Origin: Chimonanthus salicifolius
Lineage: Eukaryota; Streptophyta; Magnoliopsida; Laurales; Calycanthaceae
Length of the DNA: 64,000 nt
NCBI GenBank assembly: GCA_013350335.1
Contig: CM023540.1
Location: 49,272,552 to 49,336,551, forward strand
Direction: 5' to 3'
Part shown: positions 27,393-36,659 of the stretch, piece after piece
Layout: each line of letters begins with the position of its first letter
Position numbering within the stretch: position 1 is the first letter of the stretch
The notes under the pieces: model-generated
Seen by the model: the letters and a program-made list of their open reading frames with translations, nothing else
Databases searched by the model: none
Told to the model about the DNA's origin: nothing
Program-made: the position numbers and the translations under genes

Positions 27393-29982
27393 TTGGACGA
27401 AAAACGTACAGAAAATCTCCTTCGCCTGTCATGGGAAACAAATGCAGACAACATCCACAACACTGGCCAAGGCGAAAGTTCAGAACCTTTCTTTAGGCAA
27501 TTAGAATGTCAACCTTCATTGCAAATAAGGTAAATTAAGTCACATATTTGATTTTATAATCATCCTAAGAAGTAAAAAATATCATAAAAATAAAAAAAAT
27601 TGGTTTATTAAATTATTTTGTTAAAATGAACTGAGGCAATGCCTTATTGGGACTCCCATTAAAACCACGCTTTGAATGTAGACTAGGCCTAATTATTTAG
27701 GCAAGGTATAGTGGATAAATGAATGGAGCGATAAAGTTTTAATTCCATTTCATTATTATTACTGCTCAAAAGATTAGCCTGATAAGTGGATTGATCAAGT
27801 TCCAGATAACTCTTTAAATTTCCCCTCTCAAAATCGATATGAGGCTTTCGTTCACACTCCAAAAGACTAGATTAATAGGTGAAGTGACCCAGTCTCATAT
27901 AAGTCTTTACCTTTTCCCCCCTCACAACCAACATGGGACACTCGTTCGCACCTCAACAATTATAATCCTTAATTTTGATTGTAAGAAACAAATGATTTAT
28001 ATTGAGATGAATAGATGACTAAACACAAAGAAAAAAAAAAAGGAAAGATTGGACTTCAACTTTTAATGTCCATTGCCTTCAACATATTCCATCAACCATG
28101 TGGAATCCATTTGATACCTAGGTTTTCTCAATGATATGGTTGGTTATTTGTTGAAGGTGTTTAGCTCTATCTCTTTTAATGGTCAAGATTAAAAGTTTGG
28201 ATTAAAGATTCTTCTTATGTGTTATTGTTTTTATTAACAGACACAGTTCACTTTCCATAAGTGTGTGCCCCATTATTTAGTTTTTTCTTAATTACCGGAT
28301 TGTAATTGATTTGTTGATTGATTCTTTCCCCTTTAGAGGACCTCGTATTTTCTATATATACAATGTTAATAAGAGAGACCATTAAGTCATTATTCCAGAA
28401 ATTCTACAGTTTTAAAATTTTAATGATAGTGTTTGTATTTTGTTTATTCTAAAATTTTATCTTCACAAAAAATAAATGAAATTTCGTCACATCAAACAAG
28501 GAAAATCTCTCTTTTTTTCTTATTAAATTTTCTTATCTACCCCAATAGAAAATAAATTCCTTGGAAGAAGAGAAAAATGTTTCCATGCTTCATGTTCTTG
28601 GGAAAGGGACCTTGTTCAATGAAAAAAGATTGAACACTCTCATTTTCTTTACTATTCAATTTCCATAAGGTAGAAAATGACAAACAAGTATTTAGAGGGA
28701 GAAATTTTCTATGAAAGTCATATATTGTTAATTTTGAATTTAGAAAGACACCTTTAAAGTGGGTTTTTTTTTTCATTGAAGTCATGGAGTCATATCTTCT
28801 TAGTTTTACTACTGCTATTAAAGAATTTAAGGTCATTTATGGTCCTTAGTCCTCAACTGTTGATATAAGTCGACAATGAAGTGGTGTTCTCTTGACCTTC
28901 TTCTGGAGTCGTGGTCGGGTTTCTCCAGATGGTCTTATAGAAAATTGGTAGATTCTAATATTGAAGAATTTGAATTTAGGAGATTCAGAAAAAAATCTAC
29001 TCAAATTAAAATCGTTTTGATTAATACCACTTATGAGAATTTGGAATGATTAGAAACTCCACATATTTGATTCCAATCTATTGTCTGCGAAAAGTGTAAA
29101 TCGAAATTTATAATTTTTAAGAGAGAAAAATTTAATATCAAGAGATTCAGTGTGTTAGAATATATTTAGAATTTTATAATATAATAGAATTCTTATGTAA
29201 TTAGGATTCTTACATATGATTACAGTTTAGAGTTAGAATTTGTTTGATATAGCCTTAAGGTTTGCTAGAGGATATATATATATATATATAATAGCATAGT
29301 TCTTAATATAATACACAATTTATTCTTTTCTATATGGTATCTCTCACGGCTTGTTTGTCGTTTCTACATGGGTGTACTGTTTTGGGTGACTCGTCGGATC
29401 ACCAATTTGGGTGTTGCCGTTTGAGTATGCCTTGTTTTGCCATTTCTAAGATATGAGACGGCATGTTTGTGGACACATGTCCCATTTGCTGTGGAATTTA
29501 TTCACTTCTTTGTTTGGAGGACTTTAATTCGTCCTCTCTCTTTACTGGCCTTTATGGCTTCAGCCCTTTTGTTTGGTGCCCTTTCCGATCTCATTGATTA
29601 ATGTGATGACTTCAACATTATTTTAACATGTTTGATGTATCATGCCCTTGTTTTTCCACCATGGTTTGGCCTTCTTGGAAAAGCATGCCCCACTTTGTCT
29701 ATCATTCACTAAGCTTATGGATCTTTGGAGCACTGATTTATTTTCTTTAATTTTTTCGAATTTTTTTTGGAATTTACGTGTGGGAAACCGTGGGATGGTA
29801 TGAATTCTGAACTTTAAGGAAACTTTTTTTTTATATATAATTTTTTCAAATTGCCAAATGTTATGGTTTATTTTTGCCTTTTTCTCTTTTGATGCAGATA
29901 CCAGCCAATCAATGCTGATCATCTTACCATTTCAACCCCAGCACAGGATGTCAATGGCTTTAATCCTGGATGGATGATATGA
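27393..29982 (+). CDS. SEP: SEPALLATA-like MADS-box gene, 3'-terminal two exons only
   Basis: SEPALLATA (E-class) MADS-box proteins are nuclear transcription factors needed for floral organ identity. Exon one is 27393-27529, after acceptor TTATTGTCAG and before donor GTAAAT; exon two is 29898-29982, after TTTTGATGCAG, ending in TGA. Together (phase 2) they read LDEKRTENLLRLSWETN, then EPFFRQLECQPSLQIR, then YQPINADHLT and NGFNPGWMI-stop. These match the region after the K-box (LEE...LSWE) and SEP motifs I and II (ECxPTLQxGY and NGYxPGWML). The 137-bp exon length is usual for this family. The MADS and K-box exons are not found upstream, where gypsy and MITE sequence lies, so the gene looks 5'-truncated. 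The 2.37-kb intron carries a small LTR-element remnant at 29153. Confidence 0.8.
27540..29150. other. Intron sequence between the two SEP-like exons
   Basis: AT-rich noncoding sequence. A TCGTTC(A/G)CACYYCAA-like direct motif occurs near 27850 and 27940. I see no additional exon or element with clear ends before the LTR remnant at 29153. Confidence 0.4.
29153..29345 (+). mobile_element. LTR remnant of the small TGTTAGAATATATT family, with primer binding site
   Basis: It starts TGTTAGAATATATTTAG and contains a TATATATATATATATA run near 29275. It is followed by TGGTATCTC at 29335, resembling the tRNA-Met primer binding site. Start, TA run and downstream site have the same order as in the LTRs at 56027 and 57376. 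Some internal sequence probably continues to about 29600. Confidence 0.6.
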
Positions 29983-30007
29983 ATTCTGAACTTTAAGAAA
30001 ACTTTTT
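29793..30007 (+). repeat. 36-bp direct repeat flanking the last SEP-like exon
   Basis: GGATGGTATGAATTCTGAAC... (29793-29828) recurs at 29972-30007 with 34 of 36 matches. The downstream copy covers the end of the coding region and the start of the 3' untranslated region; the upstream copy lies in the intron. The spacing is 179 bp. Confidence 0.9.
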
Positions 30008-30230
30008 ATCTAATGCCTATAGAAGATTCTAAGTATCCTTGCCTCATTCCAACTTTTACACCAAGTGATTGTTGATACTGAAAGAAAGCAGTATAATTGT
30101 ATATGTGCAACTTGTATTTGTATCCTGAGTGACAAGAGCTTGAAGCAGTGTTGACTTTGATTGGATGAAAATTGCTGGCTGAGATGAACTTAGATGCATA
30201 ATCATATAGAGTTAAACTTCGTAATAACTG
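29983..30230 (+). other. Probable 3' untranslated region of the SEP-like gene
   Basis: Sequence after the TGA is of mixed composition with no repeat signature, and resembles a plant 3' UTR. No certain polyadenylation site can be assigned. Confidence 0.4.
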
Positions 30231-30564
30231 AATTACAGCTCAAACATTATGATATTATTTGGTTAAGGAGTCTTGGTTAAAAAAAAAACTTAGTTATTGA
30301 TTATTGGGCAATTTTTTTTGTATTGACTTTCTTCACTCAGTTAAAATTGAATTTTTGTTTCAGTCTAATTGCTACTATGTGGCTCTAAAGTCACTTAGAC
30401 ACTTTTTTAAAGAAGATTTTAAATGTTGAGTGATTAGAAATATACGGATTGTTGATAATGATATATAATAATGTTGATCTGAGAAAAAAATGTAAATAAA
30501 GTGGTTAATGAAACAAGCAATTCCACAGTTGTGATTTCAAATAATGTCAAAATAGAACCCAAAA

Positions 30565-30730
30565 GGGGTAGAAGTGATGGTCAGGAATCCATCTTAGGAT
30601 GCAAGAGTCCTATATTCGACTCCAAAAAGTCACTCCCTATAAAATTACTCTTGTGTGGGTAGAGGGGTTTGTGTATACTCCGAAAATTAATTGGATACTC
30701 TAAGCAGTTTCGATACTTTAATCATAAAAA
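30565..30730 (+). mobile_element. SINE-like sequence
   Basis: A box-A-like TAGAAGTGATGGTCAGG is followed, 30 bases on, by the box-B-like TCCTATATTCGACTCC, as in tRNA-derived SINEs. The 3' end is TTAATCATAAAAAAAA. Target duplications are not clear. The 3' end resembles the 60.8-kb SINE (GGTCATAAAAAAA). Confidence 0.5.
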
Positions 30731-30739
30731 AAATATCAG

Positions 30740-31920
30740 ATAGTAGTTACAAGAACGGGTCTTTTGATTCAAATTGTTTCTACCAAAATCAACTATTTCG
30801 ATGGTCGAGTTTGCCCTAAAATTACGTGAGAGAAATGAAAGCACCGGTTCGTAGTTAAAAAACCAAAGGTTTGAAGTTCAAAAGTGACTTTATTCCATTC
30901 TTTTATTTAAAGTGAGAAGCACACGCTTAGTGCGAGTGATATTGTAAAAAACTTGATAATAAATTCTTTCTTCACTTAAATAATTTTTTACAGTTTTTTT
31001 ATTTTTAGATACCAACATAAAATGGTAGGATCAAATAGAACTTTTAGTCATTTTTAGCACAAGTTTCTCCTATTCTGTAGAATAACATGATAAATTTTGA
31101 ATCAAATCCGTTGAAGTCATCAAATTTAATCCTAAAAATTCCTTTTTCCTATTTTTAATCTTTTTTATTGAATTTCTTTACTTTTAATACTAATATGATA
31201 ATGACCCAATAAGTCTTTCAAACTCAATAAATCAAATCATACATGTTCATTTTTCTATTTTTAGTATTTTTTTTATAAATTTTCCTATTTGCTAGGTAAA
31301 ATAAAAGTGATTCACAAATATTTAACATACGATATGTCATAAATCATTTCACAGTTCAGCTGAAATTTTATCTTTAGCGCATAGATATAGACTTGTAGAA
31401 TGCATACGGAGCCCACATAAAATATTGATGGGCCTGATTGGGCTTGTTTACGATGTCTATAAGCATCCATTGGGTCCACCATATGCCCGACAAACTAATA
31501 TAAGAATTGGTTTTAGAAAAAAAAAATTATTAGATAAAGTAATGATTCGAGTTCTGGATCGCTGTTTTGGAAAGCGACTTGTTAGCCCTTGATTCTTTTA
31601 AATCATAATTTTATAGAATTTTTTTCAAATAAAAAGAACAATTATATTATATTAGATTGAACAATTAAATTATATAGATCTCATTTTTTGTAAAAAAATT
31701 GGAAGCTATTGAAATTTGTATATTTAAATCATCAATTGAAGTGTTATTGTTCATTCAATCTTAATCTTACCACATAAGGATATAAATAAAAAAGAAATGC
31801 AGCAAAAAAAGGAAAAAAAAAAACCATGCGATGATACAGAAGCAATTTCCGAACTTATTCGAGACTAGAGGTATGAGCTTAGTGTAAATTTCAAAGACGA
31901 ATTTCCTTAAAAGAGAGTAG
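30740..31920. other. AT-rich intergenic spacer, no gene seen
   Basis: No long frame, splice pattern or paired termini is visible. Several A or T homopolymers are present. Confidence 0.4.
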
Positions 31921-31923
31921 TGT

Positions 31924-32590
31924 TGTAACAGCCCGTTACGATATTTCAGGTTTTAGTAAGATCTGTGGATCTCCGAGTTGGATTTCGGGAGTTTGGTAGA
32001 GGGTAGGCTCACTAGTGAGCCCTGGCTTGTGCTGTTTCGAGTTCGAGAGCTGATTGAAATTTCTGTAATTATGCTTAATTATTGAATTATCATGAAATAT
32101 GTTGGAAAATTCACCCAATATAGCATTTTGAGAGTTTTGCAAGTTATTTCGGAGATAACACACCCGTAGCAAATTGGTTGAATTAAAAACCCGATTTAGT
32201 CAACCCGACTAGACCCAAGTTTGTAATACCTTCAACCCGACTGTGTGACCCGACCCGACCCGAGTTGCAGCCCTACAGTAATGGGCCTAGATTTTTGGAG
32301 GAATTTTTGTATGGAAATAAATCAATCAAAGGGCAGAGATTTTAGATAAAGATCAGCCCAGCATTTTATCAGATCAGGAGTATCTTTTAGTCTCCAAAAA
32401 ATCTGGGTGAAGATAGGAAAGAAAATAAGAAAGAGATAAAGGGATCAAACCGAGCACGGTAACTGTTGGAGTTTGCAGTAAATATCGGTGGTTAAAACGT
32501 GCGAAGAACAAAGAATGGAAGGCTAAAATAGCAGTTGTTTGAACCACTTAGGTCCCAATCTAAGTTATCCCAATATATATATATATATGT
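31924..32590 (+). mobile_element. LTR fragment starting TGTAACAGCCCG, interrupted by GGGTCGGGT sequence
   Basis: The TGTAACAGCCCGTTACG start and the following text have the look of a gypsy LTR 5' end. About 32180-32275 is occupied by CCCGACCCGACC-type sequence ending GAGTTGCAGCCCTA. That is like the right end of the hAT MITE at 4904, though its left end is not found. No partner LTR is seen. Confidence 0.4.
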
Positions 32591-32800
32591 ATATATATTA
32601 AGTTAGAAAATTCGGGTCGGGTCGGGTCAGGTTGAGTTGAAATTTAAAGACCTCAGTATGACCCGACTGGAATTTTGGGCGGGTTTTTCTCTTCTCAACC
32701 CGACCCTACGCTATGGCCCGACCCTTGTAATCCGACCCACATGATTTCTCGGGTCGGGTCATTCGGGTCGAGTCAAAACCCGACCCCAGTTGCAGCCCTA
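32574..32800. mobile_element. hAT-like MITE right end with a TA microsatellite
   Basis: A TATATATATATATATGTATATATAT run (32574-32598) is followed by GGGTCGGGTCGGGTCAGG and mirrored CCCGACCC segments. The sequence ends CAGTTGCAGCCCTA at 32800, similar to GTTTCAGCCCTA of the 4582-4904 element. The left terminus is degenerate, so this is a probable truncated relative. Confidence 0.45.
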
Positions 32801-32819
32801 AAAGAAAGAGAGCGGAAAG

Positions 32820-33790
32820 ATAGAAATTGCAAAAAAGGTATTGAATAAATTAAGAAATGCGAGGAAATAGCTTTAGTTTAATTTTTTTTAATGCTACCAA
32901 ATTATTCTCTTATACTATTAAAAAAACCTAATGGATGAAAAATATAATTGATGACCTTGGTTATTCAAGCATCAAGCAAAATTAGTTTAGAAAAATAAAA
33001 TTTATTTCATAACCGATGGCTGCTGAAAAATCTGCAGAATACAACCCTTAAATAGAAAAATAGAAACTATCAATAACCCTAATACATGAGCCGCCCCCCA
33101 CATCTATTTAATTCTAAACTAACTGCAAAACTACAGTCCTAACTCAAACATAACATGTAATTGAAATTCAACGTATACCTAAACCTAACTAAGACTAATT
33201 AGTGCTGTTACTGTATTATCCAAACGTCACTTGCCTGAAGAGTTCCAACGTGAACAATGGCTTTAAGGACTTTAGGATTCAAGCTTGGCTTGAATTAATT
33301 CACATGAGATGTTTTGACCTGCCACGTCGTTCATCCCATGCATTTCCATGCACGTTGCTGAATCTTTTAATGTTCAACATCTTTGGATCATTTGATCTCT
33401 ATTGGGTTTTGACCAATATAAGAGTTGTACTATTAATTTGCTCATGAATCCATCGGAATCGAAAATAAAATTATCATCTTTCGACTTTGAGACCAAATTT
33501 GCTAAATTGTTAAGGCACCTATCTGAATTAAAATTAAAAAATTAATCACGTCTACAGATGCCTGCATCATCCTGTCTATCCACTGCATTTTTGGACCTAA
33601 CATTTATGGAGAAGTTCATTTAAATGTTAGGTCAAGTCATCTTTAGTTAGAATACAAGAAGCAATTTTTGTTTAGACACAATCCTTATTTAGATATTCTA
33701 ATGGGTAAATAATTAATGATACACAGACAAGGGACTCAAAATATGATCCCCTAACATACCCATCTCAGAAAAAATATCTAAATATTATCC
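32820..33790. other. No recognisable gene
   Basis: Short frames only (for example 33202-33447 on +), without a family signature. It is likely repeat-derived, but I cannot assign it. Confidence 0.35.
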
Positions 33791-34006
33791 CCCAAAGATG
33801 ACATCAGATGCCCTATTTCTCTTGCACTTCCAAGCCATCCTGGATTTCAATTTTGCTTCAACTCAAATTTGTTATCATTGGTTTCCAATATTATACAATT
33901 TAAAGAACATGCAGCTTAGGCCACGAGAAAAATGCAATTTGCATATACAACCATCTGTGTTGCTTAATTCATGTTACAACCTCTGGAGTTTGAAGCCCCT
34001 GGAATT

Positions 34007-34545
34007 TCACCCACCCAGTAATGATGATAAGAAAACTACATCATTTCCTTCCTATGTTGTATCCAGCTGACCATATAGTTCGCAATCATAATCGTTTATA
34101 AGAACTACATTACCGGGTCTTCTGCACATACCTAAAAATAATAATAATAATAAAAAAAAGGGCATCATCATATAAAATGACTATAAGCAATGCAGAGAAC
34201 AGAACCGATATCAGATTTTTTTAATAAAAAAAAGAACTATTACTGAATTACTATTAGTCACTCCCATGACTTAATTTCATCCTTCATAAACATATAAGGC
34301 CTCTTCTTGATCAAATTGGGATGCATCGGGATGCACCTAGGGCAGCAAATCTCTTATCATCATTTTCATTGTAAGGACGCAATGAAGTTGAATGTCAAAT
34401 AAACATTCCACAAATTATGCAGGCCCTCTGTTAGGAAAAAAGAGATACCTTTTCTTCTGTTGGTTGCAGATAAACAGCAACGTGGTGGTTTTTCACTCAA
34501 TGAAATGAAGCTCGTGACTCCCAGTGCTTAAGAAAATGTTGCCAT
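34007..34545 (-). pseudogene. URM1: URM1 (ubiquitin-related modifier 1) pseudogene, three exon remnants
   Basis: URM1 is a small ubiquitin-like protein whose C-terminal Gly-Gly is thiocarboxylated for tRNA wobble-uridine thiolation. Minus-strand blocks match it in order. At about 34545-34449: HELHF...VKNHHVAVYLQPTEEK, followed by donor GTATCT. At about 34375-34279: LTMK...RDLLP, then NLIKKRPYMFMK in another frame. At 34131-34007, after TTATTTTTAG: RRPGNVVLINDYDCELYGQL, then DTT-stop-EGNDVVFLSSLLGG-stop. The family sequence has RPGVLVLVND, GQLDTTLE and the LHGG end. Defects are stops in the first block and at 34052-34054, a frameshift in the middle block, and a missing acceptor before it. Retained introns show a duplicated rather than retroposed copy. 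Sequence down to about 33800 may be its 3' UTR. Confidence 0.8.
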
Positions 34546-34619
34546 GATAAGAAAACGAGGATAGAGAAATGAAACAATAAAAATGAAATCAGCAATAACA
34601 TTGAGAATATGAGTTTGAA

Positions 34620-35260
34620 AAAGTTACCTTGGGGTTTGAGAGAGAAAGACATTGAGAAAGTGGAGAGCTTGGGCATCGGTTGAGAATCGAGAGTAGAGAG
34701 AGTGAGCTGGAGAGCGTTCATCGAGACTACTGCAATTTGGGAGTGGAAAGAGAGCTGGAGAGCCTCGGCTTGATCCAGAGGTGAGATGAAAGAAATAAGA
34801 GAGAGATGAAGGACGCAGGAGAGAGAGAAGGACGAGAGAGACTCCTGAGAGATGAAGGAATTGTGTGTCTCGTGAAAGAGGAAAAGTGGAAAGGAGGAGA
34901 GGAGTTCCCCCATTGAATGATGCTGCGGTGGGAAAGAGGAATAGCAGGAAAACGAGAAACAGGAAAATAGAAACAGAAGAAAAGAAAACGAAGTAAGAGA
35001 GGTGGAACTGGAATTATAAACGAAAAATTTTGGGACAAAGGAAAAGGCTAGGACTAAATGGATGTTGGCTAGGTGTAGCAGGAAGTGCTCGGAAGGAATA
35101 GATGGAGGTAGGTGGGTATAGGTAGTTGTAGGTGTTGCAATAAGAAAAAGGTGTGGCTGGGTAATATGGTTTTGAGAAAAAGAGAAGAGGTGAAGGAAGA
35201 GAAGAAGATGAGAAGACGAAGAATAAGAGACGAAGATGGAGAAGATAAAAGAGATTGGTA
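34620..35260 (-). other. Strongly CT-rich strand (GA-rich on +)
   Basis: Almost pure purine on the plus strand, giving a long but low-complexity minus frame rich in Ser, Leu and Phe. A donor-like CCCCAAG/GTAACT near 34625 suggests the lower part may be the old 5' UTR of the URM1 copy. Positions 35034-35150 instead match a retrotransposon fragment at 49912-50025. I do not consider the long frame a gene. Confidence 0.45.
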
Positions 35261-35480
35261 AGCTATATTTAGATATTAGGATATAATTAGATATTTTTGT
35301 TATTATTGAATATTTTATTTTTCCATTTAGGGATTTCTTCTTTATTTGTATTTTATGATCTCTATAAATAAGTTTACAGAGTCTCTCCTTGATTAAGTGT
35401 AATGGTCTGACCTTAAAAAAAATGTGAATAGTGTGTCGGTCGGACTGACACACAACAGAACTTAAGTTTCATATTTAAGT
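35034..35480. mobile_element. LTR-type fragment with TATAAATA box
   Basis: 35034-35150 (AAAGGAAAAGGCTAGGACTA...) aligns with 49912-50025, next to the gypsy gag remnant. Farther on there is CTCTATAAATAAG near 35360, a typical LTR promoter box. Ends are not defined. Confidence 0.4.
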
Positions 35481-35687
35481 GCATCTTTGCATGAAATGAG
35501 GTTATTTTCATTGCTTTCTTCCCCATTCAACAACCCCTTCTTCTCTAGCAACAAACCATTGCCTCTTCTACCTCTCATCCATTGATTTTCACCAATCAAA
35601 GGCTTTGGATTCGGATTTCCCGCGCTTGGAGTACCCCTTTACTTGGTTCTTTTTCCTCCAAAAGATAATTGTGATACCCTTGCCTTA

Positions 35688-35712
35688 ACCGATGTGGGAG
35701 TCCCACATCGGT
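35688..35712. promoter_or_regulatory. Palindrome in the TRIM LTR
   Basis: ACCGATGTGGGA, one central G, then TCCCACATCGGT form a perfect 12-bp inverted repeat early in the left LTR. The right LTR has the same with one change. A TTTATATGAGG box follows about 35 bp later, so the palindrome lies where U3 enhancer elements are expected. Its function is inferred. Confidence 0.5.
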
Positions 35713-35990
35713 AGAAAAGGAAGAGGAATATGGGTTTATATGAGGTCAGCCCACCTTAACTCACAAGACGCGTTTGGGTATGACTGTGTGCCACACGACA
35801 GAACAAAACCTTGAGGGAGTGGACCCTAGAGTGGACAATATCTTGGTTGCGTACTCTGATACCAGGAAGACGCGTTCCGGACCCCCAAAAGCAAAACCGT
35901 GCGGGCTCGCTTGTGTGCGTGGTCCAGAGCGGACAATTTCTTGCTGAGTCAAGCCCTAAACCCAGTATTCGGGTCGGGTCGTTACAAATT

Positions 35991-36003
35991 TGGTATCAAA
36001 GCC
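35991..36003 (+). other. TRIM primer binding site
   Basis: TGGTATCAAAGCC follows the left LTR after a 4-base gap. It resembles TGGTATCAGAGC, complementary to the 3' end of initiator-Met tRNA. Confidence 0.8.
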
Positions 36004-36659
36004 AAGGTTCTACACTCCGACTGTGTGGGCCTTTCCTCGTTCCCTAGTGTTGTTGAGCTAAGCCGAGTCGAGTCGGGGGCGCTTTGAGGCTTTAGGGGGG
36101 TGATTGTGATACCCTTGCCTTAACCGACGTGGGAGTCCCACATCGGTAGAAAAGGAAGAGGAATCTGGGTTTATATGAGGCCAGCCCACCTTAACTCACA
36201 AGACGCGCTTGGGTGTGACTGTGTGCCACACGCCAGAACAAAACCTTGAGGGGGTGGACCCTAGAGATGACAATATCTTAGCTGCATACTCTGATACCAA
36301 GAAGACGCGTTTTGGGCCAGGCCATATGGGCCCAGGTCCAAAAGCAAAACCGTGCGGGCTCACTTGTGTGCGAGATCCAGAGCGGACAATTTCTTGCTGA
36401 GTCAAGCCCTAAGCCCTGTATTCGGGTCAGGTCGTTACAGTAATATTTATGATCATTCTCTCTCCTTTCTTCTTATTTGAACGAGATCAGAATGGGATGG
36501 GTTGAGAATGGAATTTGATGAATAATAAAACTTTTTTTTTTTAATGAATAGGTTAGTATAAGCATTCAAGAGAGCCCAAAGCATAAATACAGTAAACCTA
36601 CAACCCGGGCCAGGCCAAAATGATATGGATTCCTTGGCCCAAAAAAATGAAGACCAAGA

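Larger units (their letters stand above)
35670..36439 (+). mobile_element. Complete TRIM (terminal-repeat retrotransposon in miniature)
   Basis: LTRs at 35670-35986 (317 bp) and 36105-36439 (335 bp) both begin TGTGATACCCTTGCC and end GGTCGTTACA. The 118-bp internal part has only a primer binding site and a polypurine tract (TTTAGGGGGGTGAT). Flanks are ATAAT and GTAAT, a 5-bp target duplication with one change. The right LTR carries a short insertion (about 20 bp, near GGCCATATGGGCCC), the main difference between the two. No protein is encoded, so movement must have used enzymes from another element. Confidence 0.92.

Noticed and set aside
34497..35453. 318-codon minus-strand open frame rich in Ser, Leu and Phe
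   Set aside because: It is the translation of an almost pure polypyrimidine strand. It overlaps the URM1 relic and LTR-derived sequence, and has no domain.
35670..36439. Cassandra-type TRIM carrying 5S rRNA-like sequence
   Set aside because: The LTR has no recognisable 5S promoter blocks, so I call it a TRIM without assigning that family.
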